DNA of 64,000 bases from Chitinophagales bacterium (GTDB lineage Bacteria; Bacteroidota; Bacteroidia; Chitinophagales; JADIYW01): NCBI GenBank assembly GCA_023957235.1, contig JAMLHI010000007.1, positions 1 through 64,000 on the forward strand. Direction: 5' to 3'. Below the pieces are notes generated by a model. That model was not told where the DNA came from and searched no databases. It worked only from the letters and a program-made list of their open reading frames with translations. This document shows positions 1 through 8,874 of the stretch, one piece after another (the stretch's first letter is position 1; every line of letters starts with the position of its first letter). The translations under genes and the position numbers were made by a program.

Positions 1-751
1 TTCTATATTTATTCAGCTCTGCCAATTTTCCTTTAAAATCATTTCCATCTACTTTCGAACGAATACCTTTTATTCTCACTTTTTCTGTAAACTGATGAAA
101 AGTCCAATCAACATTATCCAATCTGTGTTTGCCTGAATAAGCTGCAATCCACAAAGGATACTCATCTACGTATCCTTTTAAAATATGCTGGTAAAACGAT
201 AGTCCAGTATAAATAATGGGTTTAACTCCATACTCATTTTCAGCAAGTTTTAGCCAGTTAAGTACTTCTTCTCTCAGATGCTGTCGCCCAAATCTGCTTT
301 CATCTTCAATATCAAGAACTGGGTAAAAATCTCCATTTTCTAATCTCACAATAGACTTGAAATTTTCAAATTGTCTTGTTGAGTTTTCATTGGGTCTATA
401 ATAATGATATGCACCCCGAACATAATTATGTTTTTTTGCATTTTCCCAATTATGTTTGAAATGTTTATCAGTGCCATCTTCTCCCATACTAGCACGTATA
501 AAAATAAATTCAATTGGGTGATGAGAAGATCTAACTTTAGCCCAATCTATTTTGCCTTGATAGTGAGAAATATCTATCCCGAAAATATATCCCGATCTAG
601 AAATAGATAGGTTCTCATTTTGATATTTTATTTTTCCATTAATCACTAAGAACAATGATGAAAAAACAATAAGCACACCAATCATTATCCCGAAAAATCT
701 AATAGGGTGGTTTTTCATATAATCTAATATGTATGAATATATCTCCTTCAT
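1..751 (-). CDS. GH25 family lysozyme, membrane-anchored (3' end outside window)
   Basis: Reading the reverse strand from the ATG at 749-751 gives an open frame of 250 codons that runs off the left edge, so the C-terminus is missing. Residues 18-37 form one hydrophobic segment, a likely membrane anchor or uncleaved signal. The rest matches glycoside hydrolase family 25 (N,O-diacetylmuramidase): GIDISHYQG at about 58-66 carries the first catalytic Asp (D60), VLDIED at 145-150 carries the Asp/Glu pair (D147, E149), and IIYTG and WIAAY strands follow. A late Q-F-T-E segment followed by VDGNDF matches the family's C-terminal signature. It probably cleaves peptidoglycan on the outer face of the inner membrane. 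The family call is confident; the role (wall remodelling or defence) is inference. Confidence 0.88.
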   Translation of the reverse strand, partial: MKEIYSYILDYMKNHPIRFFGIMIGVLIVFSSLFLVINGKIKYQNENLSISRSGYIFGIDISHYQGKIDWAKVRSSHHPIEFIFIRASMGEDGTDKHFKHNWENAKKHNYVRGAYHYYRPNENSTRQFENFKSIVRLENGDFYPVLDIEDESRFGRQHLREEVLNWLKLAENEYGVKPIIYTGLSFYQHILKGYVDEYPLWIAAYSGKHRLDNVDWTFHQFTEKVRIKGIRSKVDGNDFKGKLAELNKYR

Positions 752-895
752 ATTTGTATTCTGTTTCTTTTAATTAATGCCAACTTCTGAATAAAAAATA
801 AAATGTATAAGTTTCGGGTGAAATTAATATATTTTTTTTAAAAAAATACATGCAAAGAATAACTTCTGTGAATAGAAAAAATTATCTTCTCTTTG

Positions 896-1558
896 TCATC
901 TGACAATTATCCAACTATTCTTTGCTATTGTATTTTTTGCACTAACCAATTGGTCAGGATATTTATATACACCTATTTGATCAGACTTGTTAGTAATAAA
1001 TACAAATATCCATTGATTGTTTAAATCTTCAGAACATTCCCAATCGTTGAACTCATCTTTGTAAAACTTCATTTGAGGATAGTACGTCAGTAAATTTTCT
1101 ACATTGATAGAGGGAAAGATTCCTGATTCTGATTTTAAATATTCACTTAAAACAATAATTGCAAATACTTTTTTTGAATTCAAAGACTGAATAATTGCAA
1201 TAATAGGAATACTGTCAATAGAATAGATATAAGCAGGACTACCTCCACTAAATCCAAAATCTTCAGAAGAAGCTTTTTGTTTTTGAAAATGAACCATCAA
1301 TGAATCAACTTTATTGATTTCCATACCAATAGTAATTGGGCCAACTGCTTTTTTACGTATCATCCACCCATCATAAGGTTTTTGAATATGGGTGTCAGAA
1401 ATATTTGAATCTTCTTTTTCACTAATTGGTGGCAAAATAATAGGAGTGTTTTCAATTGGGATTTGAGCGACAGGAATGCTAGTTCTAATAGATTGATTGC
1501 AACCAGTTTCTATTAGCATAGATGAACAAAGAATCAAGAACAATAAACAATTTTTCAT
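896..1558 (-). CDS. hypothetical lipoprotein
   Basis: I do not recognise the family. The ATG at 1556-1558 gives a classic N-terminus: MKN, a hydrophobic run, then a cysteine in the context IETGC at about residue 20. This looks like a lipoprotein signal with a loose lipobox, as is common in Bacteroidota. An in-frame ATG 17 codons upstream (1607-1609) would put a second hydrophobic stretch ahead of the signal, so I prefer the internal start. The mature part has a Pro/Ile-rich linker to about residue 75, then a compact alpha/beta-looking region of about 140 residues with no catalytic motif I can name. It follows the GH25 gene on the same strand. The lipoprotein call is inference. Confidence 0.6.
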   Translation of the reverse strand: MKNCLLFLILCSSMLIETGCNQSIRTSIPVAQIPIENTPIILPPISEKEDSNISDTHIQKPYDGWMIRKKAVGPITIGMEINKVDSLMVHFQKQKASSEDFGFSGGSPAYIYSIDSIPIIAIIQSLNSKKVFAIIVLSEYLKSESGIFPSINVENLLTYYPQMKFYKDEFNDWECSEDLNNQWIFVFITNKSDQIGVYKYPDQLVSAKNTIAKNSWIIVR

Positions 1559-1684
1559 TACACTACTAAGAAAAGAAAATGGAAAAATGATATTGTCTAT
1601 TGAAATCAAGTAGTAGTATCATTTTTACAAGCCAAATGTAGTTTAATATTTGATATCGTGTACTTTTATAGTTGATTTAAAGTT

Positions 1685-3238
1685 TTAATTACATGCTTTT
1701 TCAGCACATTTCAACCCATCAATTGCTGCTGACACTATTCCGCCTGCATATCCTGCACCTTCTGCACATGGATAGAGGCCTTTGATTTGTGGATGTTCGA
1801 GTGTTTCTTTATCTCTTGGAATTCTGACAGGAGAGCTTGTTCTGGATTCTACAGCATGTAGTACGGCTTCATTATTGAGATATCCGGGCATTGACAACTC
1901 AAATTGTTGAAATCCCCTTTGGAGTGCTTGATGAATATTTTTGGGGAGAATCTCACTAAGTTCAATAGAAGTTGTCCCTGGTATATAAGATGTTTTAGGA
2001 ATATCTTTTGACAAGTTGCCATTAACAAAATCTACCAAACGTTGGGCTGGTACTTTTTGTGTTTCTCCAGCTAATTTCCATGCTCGCTGTTCAATCATTT
2101 TTTGGTATTCCATAGCCGCCAAAGGTCCAAATTTTGAAAATGGTGCAAAATCTTCATCTTTTAATTCAACGACTATCCCTGAGTTGGAAGTCGCTTGGTC
2201 TCTTTTTGAAGGCGACCATCCATTCGTTACAACCTCGCCGGGTGAAGTAGCACATGGAGCAATAATTCCTCCAGGGCACATACAAAATGAATATACCCCT
2301 CGGCCGTTTTCTTGCTTGACCAAACTATATGATGCTGGTGGTAAATATTCTCCTCTTCCTTTAGGGTTTTTGTATTGAATCTGATCAATTAGAGATTGAC
2401 TGTGCTCTACTCTGAGTCCCAAAGCAAAAGGCTTGGTTTCTATATGAATATTTTTTTTTTGCAACAACTCATAAATATCTCTTGCAGAATGCCCTGTAGC
2501 CAAAATGACTTTATTGGAAGATATCGTATCTCCATTTTTCAAAATAACACCACCAATTTTAGAAAACTGAATTTTAAAATCTACCACTCTACTATTGAAT
2601 AATATTTCTCCTCCGCTTTCTAAAATAAAATTTCTAATATTTATAATGATCTGTGGCAATTTGTTGGTACCTATGTGTGGATGTGCATCTACGAGTATTT
2701 TAGAATCTGCTCCCAATGCTACCAACCATTGCAAAACATTAACAACATCACCTCTTTTAGTGGAGCGAGTATAAAGTTTCCCATCTGAATAGGTGCCAGC
2801 ACCACCTTCTCCAAAGCAATAATTAGAGTCTTCATTGACTTGATGATGTATATTCAATGCCCTCAAATCTATTCTTCTCGCTCTGACATCTTTACCTCTT
2901 TCTATGACAATAGGCTTTTTGCCCTTCTCAATTGCTTTGACAGCAGCAAACAAACCTGCTGGTCCCGCACCCACAATGATAATTGGGTCTGCTTGTGCAA
3001 CAGAAGGATATTGTGGTAGATGAAAATTTTGAGGAATATATTTTTCTTGAGATGAATAAACATCTACTATTAAATTGATTTTTATTATTTTTTGCCTAGC
3101 GTCTATAGAGCGTTTGGCTATATGAATATGTCCAATTTCATTCTTGCTAATTCTTGCAAATTGAGAAACCTTGATTTTTAATAAATCTTCATTTTGAGCC
3201 TCTTCAGGTAAGACTTGCAATTGAAAAGTTTGTGGCAT
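1685..3238 (-). CDS. NAD(P)/FAD-dependent oxidoreductase (COG2509-like)
   Basis: This 517-residue flavoprotein starts with about 80 residues of alpha/beta domain, then an FAD-binding dinucleotide fold with GAGPAGLFAA at 90-99. ERGKDVRARR follows the second strand, and the C-terminus has the second FAD contact region CAEGAGYAGGIVSAAIDG. Length, the N-terminal extension and the CFGEGGAGTYSDGKL segment fit the uncharacterised FAD-dependent dehydrogenase group COG2509. The substrate is unknown. It stands alone: the lipoprotein gene lies downstream and the divergent helicase gene starts about 100 bases away. The call is firm for a flavoprotein and weaker for any reaction. Confidence 0.85.
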   Translation of the reverse strand: MPQTFQLQVLPEEAQNEDLLKIKVSQFARISKNEIGHIHIAKRSIDARQKIIKINLIVDVYSSQEKYIPQNFHLPQYPSVAQADPIIIVGAGPAGLFAAVKAIEKGKKPIVIERGKDVRARRIDLRALNIHHQVNEDSNYCFGEGGAGTYSDGKLYTRSTKRGDVVNVLQWLVALGADSKILVDAHPHIGTNKLPQIIINIRNFILESGGEILFNSRVVDFKIQFSKIGGVILKNGDTISSNKVILATGHSARDIYELLQKKNIHIETKPFALGLRVEHSQSLIDQIQYKNPKGRGEYLPPASYSLVKQENGRGVYSFCMCPGGIIAPCATSPGEVVTNGWSPSKRDQATSNSGIVVELKDEDFAPFSKFGPLAAMEYQKMIEQRAWKLAGETQKVPAQRLVDFVNGNLSKDIPKTSYIPGTTSIELSEILPKNIHQALQRGFQQFELSMPGYLNNEAVLHAVESRTSSPVRIPRDKETLEHPQIKGLYPCAEGAGYAGGIVSAAIDGLKCAEKACN

Positions 3239-3342
3239 AGTGCAAATCTAGATAAAAGTTGATTTGAAATGTTTATGGATATAGCATTTTGTAAATTTGA
3301 AATATATTTTGCTTTTATTATCTTACCCAGCTATATCATTTT

Positions 3343-5670
3343 ATGGTGCCAGAAGTAAATAATGACCTTGCAGAATATGTTTTACGTTTTATCAATCAAA
3401 CGGATAAAAATATTTTTTTAACAGGAAAGGCGGGTACTGGCAAAACTACTCTATTAAAAGAGATTTTAAGATCTACACATAAAAATACTGTTGTAGTAGC
3501 ACCTACGGGAATTGCAGCTCTTAATGCTGGTGGCATTACTATTCATTCATTGTTTCAATTGCCTTTTGCATCATTTATTCCTGACTTTGATTATGCTTGG
3601 GCAAATAGTGGGCGTATCAAGTTTGAAGATAGAACTTCATTGAAAAGACATTTCTCTATGAGAGGAGAAAAATTGAATATTATCAGAAATCTAGAACTGA
3701 TGATTATTGATGAGGTCAGTATGTTGCGTGCAGATGTTTTAGATGCGATAGACTATCAATTGAGAACTATTCGAAAAGATAGTCGTCCATTTGGAAGTGT
3801 GCAAGTACTATTTATTGGTGATTTATTACAATTGCCACCAGTTGTCAAAAGTGAGGAGTGGGATATATTGAGAAATTTTTATCAAGGGATGTTTTTCTTC
3901 CATGCGCTAGTGTTAAAAGAATCTTCTTTAGTTTATGTCGAATTAGAGAAGATTTATAGACAGCAAGATGATGTTTTCATTGATATTCTTAATAGTTTGA
4001 GAGAAAATTTTGTTACTCAAAAGCATGTAGAAATCTTAAATAAGTATGTAAACCCAGAATTTGATACAAAATCGAATAAGGGATATATTATTTTGACTAC
4101 TCACAATGAGAATGCAGATCAAATCAATAAAGATTCACTGAGAGAGATTGATGAAAAAGAATATCATTTTCAAGCGATTATTGATGGAGATTTCCCAGAA
4201 AAAATTTATCCTATCGATAAGAAAATGACATTGAAAATAGGAGCTCAGGTGATGTTTACTAAAAATGATTTAGCTATAAATAAGCGGTATTTCAATGGAA
4301 AAATAGGCGTTGTGAGTAGCATTTCAAATGCTGGAATTAAAGTAAAATGTTTGGATGACCAACAGGAGATTGAGGTCGAAATGCATGAATGGAAAAACAT
4401 TCATTATCAGGTCGATTCTAATACCAAAGAAATCAATGAGAATGTGATAGGCATATTTAAGCATTATCCATTGAAATTAGCTTGGGCGATAACCGTACAT
4501 AAAAGCCAAGGGCTGACTTTTGAAAAGGCAGTATTAGATATTTCTAAAGTATTTGCTCCCGGGCAGGCTTATGTGGCATTGTCAAGATTAACAAGTCTGG
4601 ATGGACTCATATTACTCAAACCCATACAACTCAATGGATTGAGTAATGATAAGTCTGTTGTAGAGTTTGCTCAGAATAAAACGCCAAAAAAGATTTTGAA
4701 TGAAATTTTATCAGAATCAACAATTCATTATTTAGCTAGTTCTTTAATGAAATCTTTCTCTTGGCAGCATCTTCATTTTCTTTGGCAGGCACATATCCGA
4801 ACCTATTCTGCTCAGGCTACAAAGAGTAAGAAAAGCCTGTTTATGGAATGGGCTGATGAGTCAGCTAAATCTTTTGAAAACTTATATCAACTAGGTGATA
4901 AATTTGTTGCTCAACTTCATCGTGCGTTTCAAGATAATTCAATGGATTTGGATTATATCAAAGAAAGGACACAAAAAGCAGAAGAGTATTTTTTCCCATT
5001 ATTAGATGTGCTATATGAAAGTGTCTTATTAGTCTTGCTCAAGGTGAAAAGGATGAAAAAGATGAATGCTTATTTAGAAGAAATTCAACAATTGGAAGAA
5101 GAACTTTTGAAAATAATTTTGCTCATTAAAAAGAATATGAAAATTCTTGAGTTGATTGAAAAAGGTATTGTGTTGGACAAGTTTTCATTGTCTTCTGACT
5201 TTGCATTTCATTATAGAATGGGAAAAATCAATCAACTGAATAAGAGAATTGATCAGGAAAGTTCAAATATGAATAATATGGAATTTGTTGAGGAGGAAGA
5301 AGATGAATGGGAAGAGGATGAAATCAAAATAATTCAGTCATTTAAAAAATCTAAACCTAAAAAAGCAAATAAAAAATCTACTTACTTACAGACGTTTGAG
5401 ATGTATCAAAATAAACAAACAGTAGCAGAAATTGCTCAAAACAGAAATTTATCAATCTCTACCATTAATGATCATTTTGTAAAACTGATACAAGATAAAT
5501 ACATAGAATTGTCTGATATCATGGAGAAAAATAAAATTTATAGCCTTGAAGAATTGTATATCAACACTTTAAAAGGACTTTCACTCAAAGAAATTAAAGA
5601 AATTGTAGGTGAGGAATATTCCTATCATGAGTTGAAATGTTTTTTGGCATATATCCATATAGATGCGTAA
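3343..5670 (+). CDS. PIF1/RecD-like helicase with C-terminal helix-turn-helix domain
   Basis: This 775-residue protein has a P-loop GKAGTGKTT at 28-36, an APTGIAALNAGG motif Ia, a Walker B IIDEVSM, a GDLLQLPPV motif, and a late AITVHKSQGLTF plus YVALSRLT. That order is the SF1B helicase set of PIF1/RecD-type enzymes (5'-3' DNA helicases). The middle third is helical and charged, with an acidic stretch near residues 645-660. The last 95 residues look like the HTH_40 domain also found at RecQ C-termini (VAEIAQNRNLSISTINDHF). It is likely involved in DNA replication or repair. Bacteroidota often carry a protein of this architecture. Specific substrate unknown. Confidence 0.87.
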   Translation: MVPEVNNDLAEYVLRFINQTDKNIFLTGKAGTGKTTLLKEILRSTHKNTVVVAPTGIAALNAGGITIHSLFQLPFASFIPDFDYAWANSGRIKFEDRTSLKRHFSMRGEKLNIIRNLELMIIDEVSMLRADVLDAIDYQLRTIRKDSRPFGSVQVLFIGDLLQLPPVVKSEEWDILRNFYQGMFFFHALVLKESSLVYVELEKIYRQQDDVFIDILNSLRENFVTQKHVEILNKYVNPEFDTKSNKGYIILTTHNENADQINKDSLREIDEKEYHFQAIIDGDFPEKIYPIDKKMTLKIGAQVMFTKNDLAINKRYFNGKIGVVSSISNAGIKVKCLDDQQEIEVEMHEWKNIHYQVDSNTKEINENVIGIFKHYPLKLAWAITVHKSQGLTFEKAVLDISKVFAPGQAYVALSRLTSLDGLILLKPIQLNGLSNDKSVVEFAQNKTPKKILNEILSESTIHYLASSLMKSFSWQHLHFLWQAHIRTYSAQATKSKKSLFMEWADESAKSFENLYQLGDKFVAQLHRAFQDNSMDLDYIKERTQKAEEYFFPLLDVLYESVLLVLLKVKRMKKMNAYLEEIQQLEEELLKIILLIKKNMKILELIEKGIVLDKFSLSSDFAFHYRMGKINQLNKRIDQESSNMNNMEFVEEEEDEWEEDEIKIIQSFKKSKPKKANKKSTYLQTFEMYQNKQTVAEIAQNRNLSISTINDHFVKLIQDKYIELSDIMEKNKIYSLEELYINTLKGLSLKEIKEIVGEEYSYHELKCFLAYIHIDA

Positions 5671-5740
5671 AAGAGACTCAATTTTCATTTTAATATTAAT
5701 ATTGGAATGTTTTGAATCACTGTTGAGTACAAATATTCAA

Positions 5741-5772
5741 TTGTTTAATTCATAATATTTTCAGTAAATTTG
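5741..5772 (+). promoter_or_regulatory. putative Bacteroidota-type promoter for the histidine phosphatase gene
   Basis: TTG at 5741-5743, a 21-base gap, then TAAATTTG at 5765-5772 matches the -33/-7 consensus of Bacteroidota primary sigma factors. The predicted leader would be about 30 bases. Assigned by pattern only. Confidence 0.4.
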
Positions 5773-5807
5773 TACCTTTCTATTATGTTTTATTGTAGGT
5801 ACAGCGT

Positions 5808-6428
5808 ATGAAATCAAATATTTATCTTCTCAGACACGGGCAGACAGATTATAATTTAAAAGGAATTGTTCAAGGAAGGGGAGTCAATTCAAGTTTGAAT
5901 CATACAGGAAGATGGCAAGCGCAGCAATTTTATGAAAGCTATAAAAACATTCCTTTTGATGTTGTTTATACTTCTACTTTACAGCGTACTCATCAGACAA
6001 TAGAACCATTTATTCATCAAGGATTAGTACATCTGATACGTGAAGAATTAGATGAGATTGATTGGGGAATCTTTGAAGGAGTAGCGCATAATAAAATACT
6101 TGAAAGCACTTATGTCTCCATCATGAAAAGTTGGACTGAGGGTAATTTGGATGTTAAAATTGAAGGAGGTGAGAGTCCATTGGAATTGCATCAAAGGCAA
6201 TATCCTTTTATTCAAGAACTCAGAACTGGCAATTTTAAGAATATTCTGATTTGTTCGCATGGTAGAGCTATCAGAGCTTTATTGTGTGGTATGTTGGGCA
6301 AATCTCTTTCTGAGATGGATACTTTTCTACATAATAATACTTGCCTCTATCATTTGCAACTTGAAAGCGATTCTTTTCATCTGCTACTTGAAAATGACAC
6401 TAGCCATTTATTGAAGGAGAGCGTATAA
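5808..6428 (+). CDS. histidine phosphatase family protein
   Basis: A 206-residue member of the phosphoglycerate-mutase-like superfamily. LLRHGQTDYN near the N-terminus holds the phospho-accepting His (H10), and the second catalytic His is in CSHGRAIRALL at about 148-158. The R-T-x-Q-T motif after YTSTLQ and the E-x-x-W-G-x-x-E segment are also present. The family includes alpha-ribazole phosphatase, broad phosphatases and mutases; nothing nearby belongs to cobalamin synthesis, so I leave the substrate open. The tail (about 185-206) contains imperfect short repeats rich in H and L. Confidence 0.87.
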   Translation: MKSNIYLLRHGQTDYNLKGIVQGRGVNSSLNHTGRWQAQQFYESYKNIPFDVVYTSTLQRTHQTIEPFIHQGLVHLIREELDEIDWGIFEGVAHNKILESTYVSIMKSWTEGNLDVKIEGGESPLELHQRQYPFIQELRTGNFKNILICSHGRAIRALLCGMLGKSLSEMDTFLHNNTCLYHLQLESDSFHLLLENDTSHLLKESV

Positions 6429-6534
6429 ATTTCTTTAATACCATTAAGAAAAGGCTAAAATCAATTAGTTTTTAATCTTTTTATTTTTTAGTATTAGTTG
6501 CTTTCATTAATTTGGCTTTTATCAAACTCAGTAT

Positions 6535-7275
6535 ATGTACACATATAGAATAGCGCATCTAACAGACTTACATATTTTAGAAGAAAACGAATTGAATAAT
6601 GGGGTGGATGTTAGGGCTAATTTTATCCAAATTTTAAATAGTATAGTCAATGAAGGGGATATTGATTTGATAGTGATAGGAGGAGATTTTACACATCAAA
6701 GTACTGAAGACAATACTTTATATTGGATAAAAGAACAGTTGGATAAAACAAATATTTCTTATAGGGTTGTTCCCGGGAACCATGACAATAGCCTACAATT
6801 GGCAAAAGTATTTAATTTAGAGAAAGAGATAGAAGAAGGGAAATTGTTTTATTGGGATGAATTATCATTTGGAAAAATATTTTATTTAGACTCCTCAGAT
6901 GGCAGTTTGCCCATGTACCAATTAAATTGGGTGGAAGAGGAGTGTAGCAAATCATATCAGAAATTTCTAATATTTATGCACCATCCTCCTGTTCTTGCTG
7001 AGGTGAAATTGATGGACCATCATCATTCACTTCAGAATATGAATCAAGTTCAAAAAGTATTTAGAAATATCAATAATATCCAGTCGATATTTTGTGGGCA
7101 TTATCATAATGAAAGAACAATAAGAATGTATAACCATTTGGTAATGATTACTCCTTCCACATTTGTTCAAATAGATAGCCAAAAAGAAGAGTTTGCTATT
7201 GGTTCATATCAGATAGGATGGAGAAAAATACTTTGGGATGGCTCATCCCTTACATCTTATGTAAAATATTTATAG
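6535..7275 (+). CDS. metallophosphoesterase (CpdA/Icc-like)
   Basis: This 246-residue protein carries the full calcineurin-like metal-binding set in order: DLH at 11-13, GGDFT at 49-53, GNHDN at 81-85, HHPP at 149-152 and GHYHN at about 188-192. The layout matches class III cyclic-nucleotide phosphodiesterases of the CpdA type, though related enzymes hydrolyse other phosphodiesters. It is cytosolic with no signal peptide. The stop is followed one base later by the start of the mechanosensitive channel gene, so the two are probably co-transcribed. Confidence 0.87.
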   Translation: MYTYRIAHLTDLHILEENELNNGVDVRANFIQILNSIVNEGDIDLIVIGGDFTHQSTEDNTLYWIKEQLDKTNISYRVVPGNHDNSLQLAKVFNLEKEIEEGKLFYWDELSFGKIFYLDSSDGSLPMYQLNWVEEECSKSYQKFLIFMHHPPVLAEVKLMDHHHSLQNMNQVQKVFRNINNIQSIFCGHYHNERTIRMYNHLVMITPSTFVQIDSQKEEFAIGSYQIGWRKILWDGSSLTSYVKYL

Positions 7276-7276
7276 T

Positions 7277-8167
7277 ATGGATGTTTTTAAACAATTACAT
7301 CTTCTTACAGTGTGGAAATTGCCCATTTTAATTTTGGTTGTTTTTTCCTTTGCTTTTACTATTAATTGGGTAGTCAGAAGATATGTGTCTTCATTAATTG
7401 AAAGAAATGCAGCATCATTACGTGTTGACCCTACTAATTATAATTTTTTAAAAAATGGATTTAGCATTACCATCTATGCAATATCTGCATTTTTTGTTTT
7501 TTCACAAATTCCTGCATTTAAAGATGCTTCACAGACAATATTTACTGCTACAGGGATATTTGCAGCTGTGCTAGCATTGGCTTCTCAACAAGCATTTTCC
7601 AATATTTTTTCAGGAATTTTCATTATTATTTTTAGACCGTTCAGGGTAGATGATATAATTGAGTTTGAACAGAGTAAAATTGGTATAGTTGAGGATATTA
7701 CCTTGCGTCATACGGTGATTAGAAATTTTGAAAACAAAAGATATATCATCCCCAATTCGAGTATTAATAATTCAATCATTCTAAATAGTAGTATTAAAGA
7801 TGAACCTATTAGAAGACACATGGAATTATTAATCAGTTATGATGCACCATTGGAAAGGGTTTTTGAAATAATTACTGAAGAAGTTTTAGCTCATCCTTAC
7901 CATATTGATTTCCGAAAACAAGAGGATTTTGAAGAGGGCATTCATGTTGTTGAAATTCGCGTTATAGAATATCTTCCGATAGGGTTGAAACTCAGAGTTT
8001 ATCTATGGGCAGATGACCATAGAAAAGCCTTCAGATTACATACTGATGTGAATTTCCAACTTAAATTAAGATTTGATAAGGAAGGAATACCTTTCCCTTA
8101 TACCTTGCAGAGATTAAATATTGAAACCTTCCCTGGGATGTCTCCAAAGGATAGTAAAAATGAATAA
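7277..8167 (+). CDS. mechanosensitive ion channel family protein (MscS-like)
   Basis: A 296-residue MscS-family protein. Three membrane helices are visible: about 13-33, 55-76 and the pore helix about 84-120, with the small-residue pattern typical of TM3 (AAVLALASQQAFSNIFSGI). A beta-domain follows (RPFRVDDIIEF, VEDITLRHTVI, IIPNSSINN) and then the C-terminal alpha/beta vestibule. It is expected to open under membrane tension and release solutes on hypo-osmotic shock. It starts one base after the metallophosphoesterase stop. Its last 54 bases overlap, tail to tail, with the reverse-strand membrane protein gene. Confidence 0.92.
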   Translation: MDVFKQLHLLTVWKLPILILVVFSFAFTINWVVRRYVSSLIERNAASLRVDPTNYNFLKNGFSITIYAISAFFVFSQIPAFKDASQTIFTATGIFAAVLALASQQAFSNIFSGIFIIIFRPFRVDDIIEFEQSKIGIVEDITLRHTVIRNFENKRYIIPNSSINNSIILNSSIKDEPIRRHMELLISYDAPLERVFEIITEEVLAHPYHIDFRKQEDFEEGIHVVEIRVIEYLPIGLKLRVYLWADDHRKAFRLHTDVNFQLKLRFDKEGIPFPYTLQRLNIETFPGMSPKDSKNE

Positions 8168-8806
8168 CAATAAAAAATTAAACATGATACTCATTGCAAA
8201 TATCTCGCAATATATTCCCCTGAGATAATAGGCGGAAAAATAAAATCCAATGCTCGAAACTAAAAATATCCCCATCAAAATTTTCCACCAATTGCCTTGG
8301 ATAAAATAGACAGAAAATAATAACATCAAAGCACTAAGCCCTCCCCATTTTAACCAAGTAAATATTTGTAGTTGCTCTAATAGCAAATTGGCATTTTGAA
8401 ATTCCTGTATAGTCAGAATTTCAGCAATATTGAGATTCTCAAATACATCTGAGACGACAATTAATATGACCAAAGGTATAGAAATCCACAAGGCTTTGAC
8501 TCTTGTTTCTAGATAAATTAATATTCCCACAAAGGCTGCAAATAATCCATATAAAGTCATAAATGCATAGTCTATTTGATTGCCTATTAGAAGAGATGCT
8601 TTTAAATGTTTGACTGTCGCAATATCAAAAAATGAAGCCAAATCATTTGTGTTATTCATGAATTCCAATGCAATTATTGGAGTAAAAAAGCCTTCAGCAA
8701 GTGGACCTGTGATTACGGTATTGAAATAGGTAATGGCAATACCAACAGCAAGCATCAGAATACCTATAAAAATCGTAATTATTTTTGGAATTTTATATTT
8801 ATTCAT
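8114..8806 (-). CDS. hypothetical integral membrane protein
   Basis: A 230-residue, very hydrophobic protein with about six or seven predicted membrane helices; the first is near residues 10-31. I recognise no family motif. A polar loop with D/N/K residues between helices 1 and 2 (about 50-75) is the longest soluble segment. The 3' end overlaps mscS by 54 bases on the opposite strand. The C-terminal residues encoded there (ILWRHPREGFNI) are a plausible soluble tail, so both frames may be real to the end. Function unknown. Confidence 0.7.
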   Translation of the reverse strand: MNKYKIPKIITIFIGILMLAVGIAITYFNTVITGPLAEGFFTPIIALEFMNNTNDLASFFDIATVKHLKASLLIGNQIDYAFMTLYGLFAAFVGILIYLETRVKALWISIPLVILIVVSDVFENLNIAEILTIQEFQNANLLLEQLQIFTWLKWGGLSALMLLFSVYFIQGNWWKILMGIFLVSSIGFYFSAYYLRGIYCEIFAMSIMFNFLLLFIFTILWRHPREGFNI

Positions 8807-8874
8807 CTCCTAAAATCTTCCTATTGTAATGTTTGACAATTTATTGGAACAAAGTAAATAAAAAATGTAATATA

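Noticed and set aside
404..610. 68-codon forward frame near the left edge
   Set aside because: It is antisense to the GH25 lysozyme gene, whose catalytic motifs are clear on the reverse strand.
2016..2378. 120-codon forward frame inside the FAD oxidoreductase gene
   Set aside because: It is the antisense shadow of a well-supported gene; no motif is seen.
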